From Candidatus Bathyarchaeota archaeon (GTDB lineage Archaea > Thermoproteota > Bathyarchaeia > JAPDIZ01): 64,000 nt of DNA. The notes under the pieces are model-generated. The model was not told the origin of the DNA, made no database searches, and saw nothing but the letters and a program-made list of their open reading frames with translations. The position numbers and the translations under genes were made by a program. The stretch is taken from assembly GCA_029259355.1 (NCBI GenBank), contig JAPDIZ010000002.1:62001-126000 (forward strand). Direction: 5' to 3'. Below, piece by piece: positions 35,072-43,359 of the stretch; the first letter of the stretch is position 1; the number at the start of each line of letters is the position of its first letter.

Positions 35072-35599
35072 GTGGATAAAGCGATCATCGTAGTGGGTAT
35101 GCAGAAAGATGTAGTAGGCCAGTACTGCGCAGACATAGTTTCGAAGATAAAGAAGCTGTTGGAGCGGGCTAGGGAGTCGGGGATCCCAGTGATCTATGCC
35201 TGCGATGTCCACTACGAAGACGACTTCATCTTCAAAAAGCTTGGGATAAAACCGTGCGCCCTCAAGGGAACGGCGGGGGCGGAGGTGATCGATGAACTCG
35301 CCCCCAAAGAGGAGGATATAGTTGTTGAGAAGCGAATGCTTAGCGCGTTCTTTGCAACAGACTTGGACTTTACGCTTAGGCATCGAGGCATCAAGCGGCT
35401 TATACTGGTGGGTGTAATGACCGAAGGGTGCGTCCTCAAAACCGCTTTAGACGCTATGGAAATAGGCTATGACGTAACGGTTGTTGAAGACTGCTGCTCC
35501 TCCCCAAACTCAAAGGGTCACGTGGTGGGGATAGAGCTTTTGAAGCAGCTCAAAATCATCGAGATAACGACTCTTGAAAACCTGCTCCCTAGGCTTTAG
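35072..35599 (+). CDS. Isochorismatase-family (cysteine hydrolase) protein with altered active site
   Basis: A 175-residue Rossmann-like hydrolase. The family triad is Asp-Lys-Cys; here the Lys is in VEKRMLSAFFATDL (about residue 89), the Cys in GVMTEGCVLKTALDAM (about 128), but the first position reads VVGMQKDV where nearly all members have D-M-Q. The cis-peptide stretch VGVMTEGC is kept. Loss of the Asp suggests altered or no catalysis. Start is GTG 35072 with GGAGGG 7 nt upstream. It is divergent from the DUF362 gene, sharing a 66-nt promoter region. Confidence 0.8.
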   Translation: MDKAIIVVGMQKDVVGQYCADIVSKIKKLLERARESGIPVIYACDVHYEDDFIFKKLGIKPCALKGTAGAEVIDELAPKEEDIVVEKRMLSAFFATDLDFTLRHRGIKRLILVGVMTEGCVLKTALDAMEIGYDVTVVEDCCSSPNSKGHVVGIELLKQLKIIEITTLENLLPRL

Positions 35600-35878
35600 G
35601 CACAGGCTTGCCTCTATGGGATTTGAGGTCTCCTCAAAAAATGCTAGCTAAGAGTTGAGGAGGTGTTTTGTGAAGCTCTATCCCCTTTACTTGGAGAATC
35701 GAAGGGTAGGATGATCAAAGAATCCCCTGCCTCTAAAGAAGAAGCCAAAATAGTGTAGGGAATTGTTGATAAACTTGATCCCTTGGCGACAAATCCCGCC
35801 ATTCTTGATCAAATAAGAGAACGTTAATATGGCACGTACGTTTAAAAATTAACAATTGACATAAGGAATGTCTTTTCT
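35600..35878 (+). other. Intergenic region with coding-like remnants
   Basis: No intact gene. Short open stretches read VKLYPLYLENRR near 35671, and GIVDKLDPLATNPAILDQIRER before a TAA near 35826, the latter with protein-like composition, perhaps the tail of a lost gene. AT-rich sequence with CGTTAATATGG and TTTAAAAATT lies just before the broken dehydratase gene and may hold its promoter. Confidence 0.35.
35630..35662 (+). repeat. Inverted repeat, possible terminator
   Basis: CTCCTCAA (35630-35637) and TTGAGGAG (35655-35662) are perfect 8-bp arms around a 17-nt loop that contains GCTAGC. It lies 30 nt downstream of the isochorismatase-like gene and could end its transcript. Confidence 0.45.
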
Positions 35879-36754
35879 GTGATAAAGACTCCGAAAGAAT
35901 ATAAGGAAAGCTTAAAAAGATGCATCCAAATGTCTATAAGTTTAGCGAACTCATCGAGGGTGTAACGACCCACCCGGTAACTAAGCGCTGCGTCGAATCC
36001 CATGCTAAGGCTTTCAAGGCCGCTCAAGACCCCAATTACCAAGATATCGTAATTAGGGACTCTCCGCTAACTGTGAAGAAGGTGATGCGCTGGCTAACGA
36101 TAATGGAGAACGAGGAAGACGCGATTTACAACTCCAGGTTTAAGCGACTTATGTATAACTTAACAGGTACGTGTACAGGAGCTCTTTGTGTGGGGTGGAA
36201 CTGCCTTCAATCCAGGTGGGGAACCACCTACGAGATAGATCAAGAGTTTGGCACTGACTACCGCCAGAGATCTAGGAAGTGGTTAGAATATGCTCAAGGA
36301 AACGCTCTAACCGTTGCGGGAGCGTTAACCGACCCTAAGGGAGACAGGACCCTACCTCCTTTCAGACAGCTAGATCCAGACATCTTCCCACACATAGTTG
36401 AGGAGAGACTATGGAGCGGTGGTTAGAGGAGCTAAGGCGATGATCGCTGGCGTAGCGGCTGCCAACGAAATTTTCGTGATGCCCACCGTTGGCCTAAGAG
36501 AAGAGGACAAAGACTACGCAATCTTGTTCGTCATACCCAGAAATGCTGAGGGCATAACTGTAGTCGAGGCTGGGGCGAGGGCAGCTTGGCTAACTCAATG
36601 GTTAACTTGCGGAGCTGGTATACCCGGCTGCATGCACGGCGGAGGCTCGCCAGACGCAAAGCTAGTGATCCGTGCCGCTGCTAGATGGGATGACTACATC
36701 GACTACGCTTGCAAGCTGGCTGGCGTAAAGAAGAAAGACTTCCCCGTAAAGTAG
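35879..36754 (+). pseudogene. 4-hydroxybutyryl-CoA dehydratase-family gene, broken
   Basis: Three consecutive frames give one family protein. Frame 1 from the GTG at 35879 reads IKTPKEYKESLK; a one-base loss in the A run at 35914-35918 moves the rest into frame 2 (PNVYKFSELIEG through DPKGDRTLPP); a second shift near 36400 leads to frame 3 (DYGAVVRGAKAMIAG through the C-terminus). In frame 3 about 240 residues of the normal middle are missing: the sequence jumps from the NEIFVMPT block to CMHGGGSPDAK near the end. The N-terminal Cys cluster TCTGALC is kept. A relative of the intact paralog at 36967-38409; clearly inactive. Confidence 0.8.
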
Positions 36755-36844
36755 CTCAACAAAAAACCCATTCTCCTTTTTGAACAAACAAAATTTTCCC
36801 AAACTTTTGCTTGGTTTTTGCTTGCAGCGCTTCCTAGAAAGGCT

Positions 36845-36946
36845 ATGCCCCGAAAAAGTCTCTACGTAGCGGAGGAATTAGACAATAAGGAATCTGAGAA
36901 AAAGAAGCTGCGCCAGTTTAAGAGAAACAGCGGTATACAAAAATAA
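36845..36946 (+). CDS. Possible 33-residue basic small protein
   Basis: A short ORF MPRKSLYVAEELDNKESEKK with a lysine/arginine-rich tail ending in a TAA. It lies in the gap between the broken and intact dehydratase genes. No upstream ribosome site is evident and there is no known family; listed only as a candidate. Confidence 0.2.
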   Translation: MPRKSLYVAEELDNKESEKKKLRQFKRNSGIQK

Positions 36947-36966
36947 GGAAGTTAGGTAGTTGACCC

Positions 36967-38409
36967 CTACTCTTGTATGCCAGCTAAGGCCTTGGCGATC
37001 CGTTTCTTCTCCTCGATATTGGCGCCTCTCCACATCACTATCTTTTGAGCTTGGATAGGCCCTCCTCCTTGGTGCACAGCGCACAGCACAGGGTTTGCGG
37101 TTAGACTTTCTATAAGCCTGAACATCCTAATTCTGTGTTCGGTGGGGATGTCAGCGGCATGTAGATACTTATCCATGTACTTTTTGACTTCTGGGTTTTT
37201 GTAGTCCTTCTCCGAGGGCATGGTTACTGTCAAGCCTCCAGCAATGTCTATTGCGAGCTTCGCCACTTCGTAGATTGCGTCACATGCCTGCATTTTCGAA
37301 ACGGCGGCGTAGCTTGGATTAGGTAGGTATACGCCGGAGGGGGCTTGTTGGCCATAGTATGCGCTTGCTACCGCGGGGAGGAAGATGCTTTCGGCTAAGT
37401 AGTACATTTGAGTAAGCTTGTCGACTATGTGTGAGGCGTTTGCTACGCCGTTGAATTCGGCTATAGAGGCGGCTGCGCCTAGCATTACGTCGCAGAGACC
37501 AGATCTACATCCCGCGCCATTCATTCTAACGATTGATGCAAACTCGGCTACCAAAGGTCCCGTAAACTCGGTTTCTCCTTTCATAAACACCAGTTCTTTT
37601 GGTATGAAGACATCATCAAGTATCAACAGAGAAGCCGCGCTAAAACTCGAAGCATATTTGACGTTGCCGAAGTCTATGTCTTCGGCTACTAAGCTTCGCG
37701 AATCGATTAGGTTGTGTTGCACTACGTGGATAACTCCCTTTGCATCGGCTGGTACGGCAAAGGCAACGGCATACTCCTTTTCATCTTTGCCCATGGGCCT
37801 TGCGGGGATTATGAATATTTCATCGTTGAGGCAGGCCCCTCCGACGGGGACTTTTGCTCCACGAACCACTATTCCGTCGCTTTCTTCGCTAACTATCCTT
37901 ACATACATATCTGGGTCCGCTTGCTTCGAGGGGGGCAAAGCCCTGTTTCCTGCAGAATCGGTTAAAGCACCTCCAACGCTCAAATCTCTTTTCTGAATTT
38001 CCTTAAGGTGTTCAACGAATCTCTTATGATAATCCGTTCCATACTTTTGGTCGATACGGTAGGTTATGTCGTAAAGAGCATTTATTGCCGCGTTTCCTGG
38101 GCACCTCATTGTACAGGCGCATACCTCATGCTGCCACATACGCATTAACTCAATTCTCTTTACCAAGTCTTCGCGAGAAACAGCTACGTGGTTGAACCGG
38201 TTTACCTTCTCACCAGTTATGTGCGAAGTCGCAGTCATCACGTCGCTGTACTTGGGGTCCAAAGCTAAATCATAGGTCTTCATCAAAGCACGTATGCTAG
38301 GCTTCAATACGGGGTGGTTGGTAAGATCGTTGACTCGTTCTCCAAGGATATAGACCACTGGCTTTCTCGACTTTAGTTCCTCTAAGAATTGTTCCCCACT
38401 CTTTAACAT
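36967..38409 (-). CDS. 4-hydroxybutyryl-CoA dehydratase/4-HPA-hydroxylase-family flavoprotein
   Basis: A full-length (480 aa) member of the family that contains 4-hydroxybutyryl-CoA dehydratase/vinylacetyl-CoA isomerase (AbfD) and flavin hydroxylases. VGGALTDSAGNRALPP, VVRGAKVPVGGACLNDEIFIIP, and LDDVFIPKELVFM are family blocks. AbfD binds a [4Fe-4S] cluster with three Cys and one His. Here CTMRC (CxxxC, about residue 97-101) and the Cys of NGAGC are present, but the His I recall seven residues before that Cys appears to be Val. The reaction may thus differ from AbfD. A C-terminal CAVHQGGGPIQAQK is kept. A TATA box lies 30 bp upstream. Confidence 0.8.
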   Translation of the reverse strand: MLKSGEQFLEELKSRKPVVYILGERVNDLTNHPVLKPSIRALMKTYDLALDPKYSDVMTATSHITGEKVNRFNHVAVSREDLVKRIELMRMWQHEVCACTMRCPGNAAINALYDITYRIDQKYGTDYHKRFVEHLKEIQKRDLSVGGALTDSAGNRALPPSKQADPDMYVRIVSEESDGIVVRGAKVPVGGACLNDEIFIIPARPMGKDEKEYAVAFAVPADAKGVIHVVQHNLIDSRSLVAEDIDFGNVKYASSFSAASLLILDDVFIPKELVFMKGETEFTGPLVAEFASIVRMNGAGCRSGLCDVMLGAAASIAEFNGVANASHIVDKLTQMYYLAESIFLPAVASAYYGQQAPSGVYLPNPSYAAVSKMQACDAIYEVAKLAIDIAGGLTVTMPSEKDYKNPEVKKYMDKYLHAADIPTEHRIRMFRLIESLTANPVLCAVHQGGGPIQAQKIVMWRGANIEEKKRIAKALAGIQE

Positions 38410-38438
38410 AGCCTATCCCCACGTTAGCAATGCTGCCA

Positions 38439-38447
38439 ATTAAAAGA
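38439..38447 (-). promoter_or_regulatory. TATA-like box of the dehydratase-family gene
   Basis: On the minus strand CTTTTAATT is centred about 33 bp before the ATG at 38409, giving a short or absent leader. Confidence 0.5.
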
Positions 38448-38531
38448 GTGTAACCGCAATAGTACTAAAAGCCTTCTCCGAATATTTTTTAAATTGTTCG
38501 AATGGAAAGGAGTCTAATGATAAGAAATTTG

Positions 38532-38587
38532 GGCTCAGGCGGTTGATCCTTCTTCATCTATCCGCCAAGGCTGAACTCATCATTGCC
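38532..38587 (-). ncRNA. C/D box guide RNA, predicted to target 16S rRNA 5' end
   Basis: On the minus strand: C box ATGATGA (38583-38577), a 15-nt spacer, a weak D' position (ATAG), C' ATGAAGA (38557-38551), a 12-nt guide AGGATCAACCGC (38550-38539) and D box CTGA (38538-38535). GGC and GCC flank the boxes as a short terminal stem with one bulge. The guide's complement GCGGTTGATCCT agrees over 11 contiguous bases with CGGTTGATCCT at the start of archaeal 16S rRNA. By the D-box-plus-five rule, the first U of GGUUGAUCC would be methylated. The poor D' box means only one functional guide is expected. Confidence 0.72.
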
Positions 38588-38650
38588 TACCAAGGGGTAT
38601 TGCGCCACATCCAATAAGAATTCTTGCTCATCGGAGCAAGGCTTTGCTTC

Positions 38651-39289
38651 CTAGAGGGGGAGGATTAACCCCACTTGCTGAAGTATCAGAACCCCCCAAG
38701 CAAGGCAGACAGCTAAGGCCCAAACCCCCACACTCCAAGAGAGAACTTTGTGACCATCCATTGGAGGAATCGGTATCAGATTGAAAGCTGCGAGCCAGAC
38801 GTTGACAAAGAACCCTACTCTGCCGATTGCGCCCAGTAAAGAGGTTCTTGGATATGCTAGGGCAAGCGGAGAAAAAGCGAGAGCTAAAGCAATGTTCGCA
38901 GCAGGTCCAGCTAAAGCAATTAGCCCATTCTGCTTCCTAGTCGGAAACGCCTCAAACCAGTAGGCTGGAGTAGCTATCAGAACCGCTCCAGGAGCAGCGA
39001 AGACGAAGCGCCCACCCGTTGCCAAGGAAAGAGCCAAAGCCAGCATAAGCCCAACTCCCCACATCTGATACCTTGCCCACAAGCCGAAGCTTTGTGCGGT
39101 AAACTTGTGGCAGAGCTCGTGCGCTAAGAAGCCCAAGCCTACGGTGAGCAGAGCGATTAAGAAGGTTAGCGCGTATGCGGCAGCAGAGGTGTACCCAGCG
39201 ATCCAGTTGAAAAAGCTTCTCGCTGAGAAGCAAAAGCCCAAGACCACGCCCGAGATGGCCAAGTCTCTGAGTTCATCTGAGGTGAACAA
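38651..39289 (-). CDS. M50-family (site-2 protease) membrane metalloprotease
   Basis: The 212-residue protein has five to six membrane helices. HELCH (HExxH, about residues 57-61) binds zinc, and NLIPIPPMDGHKVL (about 170) supplies the third ligand, the classical S2P pair. Such proteases cut within the membrane, often releasing anchored regulators. The start is the TTG at 39289, supported by a TATA box 25-30 bp upstream. The region lacks PDZ domains. It shares an AT-rich promoter region with the divergent gene at 39355. Confidence 0.85.
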   Translation of the reverse strand: MFTSDELRDLAISGVVLGFCFSARSFFNWIAGYTSAAAYALTFLIALLTVGLGFLAHELCHKFTAQSFGLWARYQMWGVGLMLALALSLATGGRFVFAAPGAVLIATPAYWFEAFPTRKQNGLIALAGPAANIALALAFSPLALAYPRTSLLGAIGRVGFFVNVWLAAFNLIPIPPMDGHKVLSWSVGVWALAVCLAWGVLILQQVGLILPL

Positions 39290-39312
39290 GCAAAACCATC
39301 TCCTGCACTATC

Positions 39313-39324
39313 TCTCTTAAATAC
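39313..39324. promoter_or_regulatory. AT box shared by divergent genes
   Basis: The sequence CTCTTAAATACT reads as TATA-like on both strands (CTTAAATAC forward, GTATTTAAG reverse). It is 25-30 bp from the M50 start on the minus strand and about 30-40 bp from the plus-strand gene at 39355. Confidence 0.5.
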
Positions 39325-39354
39325 TGTTTCTAGGGAAATTATTTTTTCGGCGAG

Positions 39355-39624
39355 GTGTTGCGGTTGGCTGAGCTTCTAGACCTGATCTTCGCGTTTCTAT
39401 ATGCCATTGTGTGGATATTCAGCGAGGTGGTCAAGTACTTCGTAGCTGGGATAATAGGGGAAGACGCTTCAGCGATCTTCGGCGGCAATATTGGTCTGCT
39501 GATTCTGCTGACTATCATCTACGTGGCATGGGATGTGGTGTCCAGGTTCCTAAGGTGGATCATCATAATAGGCTGGATACTGGTAGTCATCCGAGCGCTG
39601 CTGATGCTGCTCTTCGGGATCTAG
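39355..39624 (+). CDS. Small membrane protein, two to three helices
   Basis: An 89-residue protein with hydrophobic stretches LLDLIFAFLYAIVWIFSEVV, NIGLLILLTIIYVAWDVV and WIIIIGWILVVIRALLMLLFG. No soluble domain. The start may be GTG 39355 or TTG 39364. It is followed by the tRNA-thiolation gene after 2 nt, so they are probably cotranscribed. Family not recognised. Confidence 0.55.
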   Translation: MLRLAELLDLIFAFLYAIVWIFSEVVKYFVAGIIGEDASAIFGGNIGLLILLTIIYVAWDVVSRFLRWIIIIGWILVVIRALLMLLFGI

Positions 39625-39626
39625 AG

Positions 39627-40592
39627 ATGCCTGCGAGATGTAGGGTGTGCGGCAAGAGCGCTGTTGTTCGCATACCCTACGCTAGGATGTGGCTCTGCAG
39701 CGACCACCTCACAGCTTATTTGGGGAAGAGGGTTGGGGAAACCATAGACAGATACCATTTGCTTAGTGGAGGAGATAGGGTTCTGGTGATGGTTTCTGGT
39801 GGAAAGGACAGCGCTTCCATGGCTGGCATCCTATCAGCTCTAGCTTCTAAGAGGGGGTTTGAGGCAGCGCTTCTCCATATCGACCTAGGGGTTGGAGAGT
39901 TCTCAGCTTTGAGCAGAGCTGCGGCGGAAGAGCTTTCGAAGCGCATCAACCTCCCCCTACTCGTAGTACCTCTTCGAGAAGCAATAGGAGCAGATCTGCC
40001 GAGGCTGATCAAGTCGGTTAGGAGGAGGTCTCCCTGCGCCACCTGCGGAGTAGTCAAGAGGTATGTAGCCAACGTAGCCGCGCTTAGGCTTGGCTTTGAC
40101 GCAGTAGCTGTTGGACACACCTTAGTCGACCTAGCTTCATTCGCCCTAAAGGGGTACATCACGCGGAGCGAAGAGCCCTTGGAGGCGGCGACACCTAAAA
40201 ACCCTGGTCTAAGCGGCTTGTTCGTCGATAGGATAAAGCCGCTGGCCGAGGTTGGCGAGGTAGAGACCAGAGCCTACGTGAAGTACGCTGAGATCCCTTG
40301 GACAGACGCTGTCTGCGAATACAAGCCAGTTCGCACCATCGACGTGGAGATAAGGGATTTTGTGTCGAAGCTTGAGAGGGATTACCCCAGCTTGCTCGTA
40401 TCTATGATGCGGGGGGTTTACGCCAGAGCACCCAAAACCCAGCGAGAGGGCGTAGGCAAGTGCAGCGTTTGCGGAGCCCCCACCAACACCGACGTATGCG
40501 CGTTTTGCAGAATAACCAGCAGAGCGCTGGGAGAATCTGGCGCACCAGCGCTGCACGAGTTTTTGGAGGAGAAAAGAGAGGTATTGGCTTAG
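39627..40592 (+). CDS. TtcA/Ncs6-family tRNA 2-thiolation ATPase
   Basis: The 321-residue protein carries an N-terminal zinc ribbon (CRVCGKSAVV with a later CSDH), PP-loop SGGKDS (about residue 58), CATCGVVKR (CxxC, binding an Fe-S cluster or sulfur carrier) and a C-terminal zinc ribbon (CSVCGAPTNTDVCAFC). This arrangement matches archaeal Ncs6/TtuA enzymes, which adenylate and thiolate a tRNA uridine or cytidine. The ATG at 39627 is chosen because the ORF's upstream extension lies inside the previous gene. It overlaps the convergent UPF0280 gene by TTAG. Confidence 0.88.
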   Translation: MPARCRVCGKSAVVRIPYARMWLCSDHLTAYLGKRVGETIDRYHLLSGGDRVLVMVSGGKDSASMAGILSALASKRGFEAALLHIDLGVGEFSALSRAAAEELSKRINLPLLVVPLREAIGADLPRLIKSVRRRSPCATCGVVKRYVANVAALRLGFDAVAVGHTLVDLASFALKGYITRSEEPLEAATPKNPGLSGLFVDRIKPLAEVGEVETRAYVKYAEIPWTDAVCEYKPVRTIDVEIRDFVSKLERDYPSLLVSMMRGVYARAPKTQREGVGKCSVCGAPTNTDVCAFCRITSRALGESGAPALHEFLEEKREVLA

Positions 40593-41335
40593 CCCTTTTC
40601 CACGTGCAGTATCTGCGGCAGCTTTCCAAAAACCCCTACGTAGCCCCTTCTCACCACCAAAGCGCCCCTAATGGGGAGCTTGCGAGCCTCCTCCATACCC
40701 CTCTTCACAGATTCAGTGACATCTTTGCCGCGCACTGCGTTGCAGACCGCAGTAGCGGCAGCGTCAGCTATCGCTGCTGCATCAGCTACCACAACCGCAG
40801 CATCAGCTTCTCCGAGGGATAAGCCCCCGCCCAAAGTCTTCGAGCTCGTAGCGATGCCCATCGGAGTATCGCTTGGCCCAATACGCATGAGCATCCACCC
40901 CACCCCCGACCCTCCTCCGGGAACCACCTTCACCGTAACCGCTCGCTCGGTTTGCACCGAAATCTCTCCTCCGTTCTCAACCACGCACACCCTCGCGCCG
41001 CTTCTAAGCATATGCTCCACCGCGTTATCGGCTAAAGCTCCGGGGAGAGCAGCCATTGGGCCAACACCAACCTCCGCAGCTGCCTCAGCAGCGCTCTTAG
41101 CCACTTTGGGCGCATCGTCTCCGAGCTCGATGGGGGAGAGAGACCTCAGGAAAAGCGAGTTTTTCGCTAGGAATGGGAGGAGTTCTCGATACGCTTCCTC
41201 AAACGACCTTATAGCAGCATACACTGCGGACAGAGAATCCGAAACAACCCTTACGAGACTATGCTCTACCCAAGCCTCAGCTCTATACAGCCCGTTGCGG
41301 AGCACAACCCTCGGAGAGACGCGTAGAGCCGACAT
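40589..41335 (-). CDS. UPF0280 (COG2122) protein, sulfide-assimilation set
   Basis: The 248-residue protein has the COG2122 pattern: LPGALADNAVEHML, VVENGGEISVQTER, SDTPMGIATSSKTLGGGLSLG and DAAAIADAAATAVCNAV, related to ApbE-type folds. Family members with the DUF39 protein are required for homocysteine synthesis from sulfide in methanogens. Here all three genes lie in one operon, with this one last and a 1-bp gap to the ferredoxin gene. Its exact step is not established. Confidence 0.85.
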   Translation of the reverse strand: MSALRVSPRVVLRNGLYRAEAWVEHSLVRVVSDSLSAVYAAIRSFEEAYRELLPFLAKNSLFLRSLSPIELGDDAPKVAKSAAEAAAEVGVGPMAALPGALADNAVEHMLRSGARVCVVENGGEISVQTERAVTVKVVPGGGSGVGWMLMRIGPSDTPMGIATSSKTLGGGLSLGEADAAVVVADAAAIADAAATAVCNAVRGKDVTESVKRGMEEARKLPIRGALVVRRGYVGVFGKLPQILHVEKG

Positions 41336-41336
41336 T

Positions 41337-41729
41337 CTACACAGCCCTAAGCGCCTTCACTGGGCAGATGGTTGCGCACAGCCCACACCTAACACACTTC
41401 GAGTCGTCAATCACCACATCCCAGTTTTCGTCAAAGCTGATGGCTTGAGTGGGGCAGGGCGAGATGCAGGCTCCGCAAGCGATGCACCGATCCCTGTCCA
41501 GCTCGACGGCGTACATGATCTCCTTTACGATGACGCCGTGCTCGCGAAAGGCAGAGACAACTTCCCTAAGCTTTTCCCCAGTGGTGGGTACGTCTACGAC
41601 GAGTTCTCCCGCAGTCGGCTCTGTCCTAGCCTCCAAGATGTTTATGGCTACACCCGTCTTGAGAACGACTTGAGACAGGATGGGCTTGCTAGCGCTCTCT
41701 GGGTCGTATATCAGCTTGAGCTTAACCAC
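41337..41729 (-). CDS. NIL-domain ferredoxin of the homocysteine-synthesis set
   Basis: The first about 75 residues are an NIL domain (VKLKLIYDPESASKPILSQV), the rest a two-cluster ferredoxin: CIACGACISPCP and CVRCGLCATICP, each with a CxxCxxCxxxCP pattern. In methanogens this partner (MA1822 type) works with the DUF39 protein to make homocysteine from aspartate semialdehyde and sulfide, presumably supplying electrons. It overlaps the DUF39 gene by one base. Confidence 0.9.
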   Translation of the reverse strand: MVKLKLIYDPESASKPILSQVVLKTGVAINILEARTEPTAGELVVDVPTTGEKLREVVSAFREHGVIVKEIMYAVELDRDRCIACGACISPCPTQAISFDENWDVVIDDSKCVRCGLCATICPVKALRAV

Positions 41730-43249
41730 TACGCACCCCTCCTAACCAGCTTAGCCAAGTCGTCGGTGGTTATTACTCCTATGACGCGTCCAGCAGAGTC
41801 TACCACGGGAGCTCCCGATATCTTGTGGCGCGTGAGCCGAGTCGCTACCACATCAACCGATTCACTCTCATATGCTACGATGACACGCCTCGTCATAACC
41901 TCTTCAAGGCTCTTGGCGTTTTCAGCTACTGCTTTGGCTATGTCCCAGCTGGTCACTATGCCCACGAGCCGCCCTTGGTCGTCTACAATGGGTACGTGGT
42001 CTATGCCGTGCTTAACTATCAACTTAGCGACTTCTCGTATCTCGGTGTCTATGGTGGCTGTGTAGACCTCTCTAGTCATCACGTCCCTAACCCTTGGCTC
42101 GTACTTCTTCAGCGGCATCGGCTTAAACTCTCTAAACCTGGGAAGGGGCTCCACGGGCCTCGAAAGCAAAAAGGTTCCCTCCTCGATCCACTTCTTCAGC
42201 ATGCTAGCGACTTCCTTAGCCATCTTGATGCTGCTCATGGGGGAGGTGGGTACGGTCTTTCCCCCCAAAAACACCTTCCCAGACTTCAGCTCAGCATAGG
42301 TGACCTTCGTCACTATTGGCCTATCCCTAGAGGGTACGCTGTAGTCCACCACCTCGGTGAAGATCTCCTCATCGGATACGGCGGCCGTCTCAGCCACCTT
42401 CTCGTTGATAATAGGAATGGGTATGCCCAAGCCAACATAGAGCGTAGCTCCGTATCGGTGTATGGTAGCTCCTCTCAGGTATCTGGGGCTCATCTCCTTC
42501 AAGTCGCCTTTGACCATCAGAGTGGCAAATCCGTTCTGCGGGCAGTGCTGAGTCCCCTCACCTATTATATAGCCAGTTCCACCGCCTAAGAAGATGCGAG
42601 TTCCCACGCCTATGGTTTGGAATAAGGGATCTTTCTGCAGAGGGCTCAGCTGGCCAGAGCCTGAGAAGCTTACGTTGCCGTAGTGGGGTAGGAGTGTTCC
42701 CAAGTAGGTGTGGAGGACGCGGTCGCTGCTGTTTGTCGCTGCTACGTAGCGCTGGTAGGCGTTTCTGGGGTTGAGTAGGATAGCTTGGTTTAGGTCGTCT
42801 ATGGTTATAGTGGTCTCGATGTAGCTGCGTGGGTAGCAATCGGTGGGGATGCCCTCTCCGCGAAGCTCTATCTCCTTTCTGCTAACCAAGTCCTCGATTA
42901 CATGTCCTCCCCCGTACTCGATGCCCTTGGTCTCGCTAACAGCGGTTGCTCCGAGGTAGACATCTACAGCGGCTAAAGAGCCGTAAGCGGGTACGTCGTT
43001 TAGCCAGCACTGCTGCAGCTTCATAGGTGGGTCGGCGTGGCCGAAGTTGAGGAAAGCACCTGAGCTGCACATAGCGCCGAAGGTGCCTGTTGTGACCACA
43101 TCTACCTCTTTAGCCGCCTCCTTGACGCCCTTAGACTTAGCGAGCTCGACGAACTCGTCAGCTGTTAGCACAATAGCGTCTCCGCGCTTTATCTTCTCGT
43201 TAATCTCCTCATAAGTTCTCAGGGTTTCGGCTCCGAGCTCTCCTGTCAT
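41729..43249 (-). CDS. Homocysteine biosynthesis protein (DUF39/COG1900 plus CBS pair)
   Basis: Residues 1-about 370 are the DUF39 domain: TTGTFGAMCSSGAFLNFGH, GGGHVIEDLVSRKEIEL and GVGTRIFLGGGTGYIIGEG contain the conserved Cys and Gly-rich stretches. The C-terminal about 125 residues hold two CBS motifs (VRDVMTREVYTATIDTEIRE and VMTRRVIVAYESESVD), which usually bind adenosyl ligands and may sense SAM or ATP. It is the first gene of the operon. Known members (MA1821 type) are needed to convert aspartate semialdehyde and sulfide to homocysteine. Confidence 0.88.
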   Translation of the reverse strand: MTGELGAETLRTYEEINEKIKRGDAIVLTADEFVELAKSKGVKEAAKEVDVVTTGTFGAMCSSGAFLNFGHADPPMKLQQCWLNDVPAYGSLAAVDVYLGATAVSETKGIEYGGGHVIEDLVSRKEIELRGEGIPTDCYPRSYIETTITIDDLNQAILLNPRNAYQRYVAATNSSDRVLHTYLGTLLPHYGNVSFSGSGQLSPLQKDPLFQTIGVGTRIFLGGGTGYIIGEGTQHCPQNGFATLMVKGDLKEMSPRYLRGATIHRYGATLYVGLGIPIPIINEKVAETAAVSDEEIFTEVVDYSVPSRDRPIVTKVTYAELKSGKVFLGGKTVPTSPMSSIKMAKEVASMLKKWIEEGTFLLSRPVEPLPRFREFKPMPLKKYEPRVRDVMTREVYTATIDTEIREVAKLIVKHGIDHVPIVDDQGRLVGIVTSWDIAKAVAENAKSLEEVMTRRVIVAYESESVDVVATRLTRHKISGAPVVDSAGRVIGVITTDDLAKLVRRGA

Positions 43250-43359
43250 GTCTGCAACAGTGTTTTTCAGGCGATATAACCCTTTTTCGACGAGAAAGGG
43301 CTAGAGCATGTAACCCTTAATATGAAGCAGTGAGAAAGAGAGAAGTTTGTGGTGAACCG

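Noticed and set aside
40671-42065. Long 464-aa plus-strand ORF opposite the homocysteine genes
   Set aside because: It is the antisense shadow of UPF0280, NIL-ferredoxin and DUF39 genes, with Ser/Thr/Pro-rich composition and no domain.
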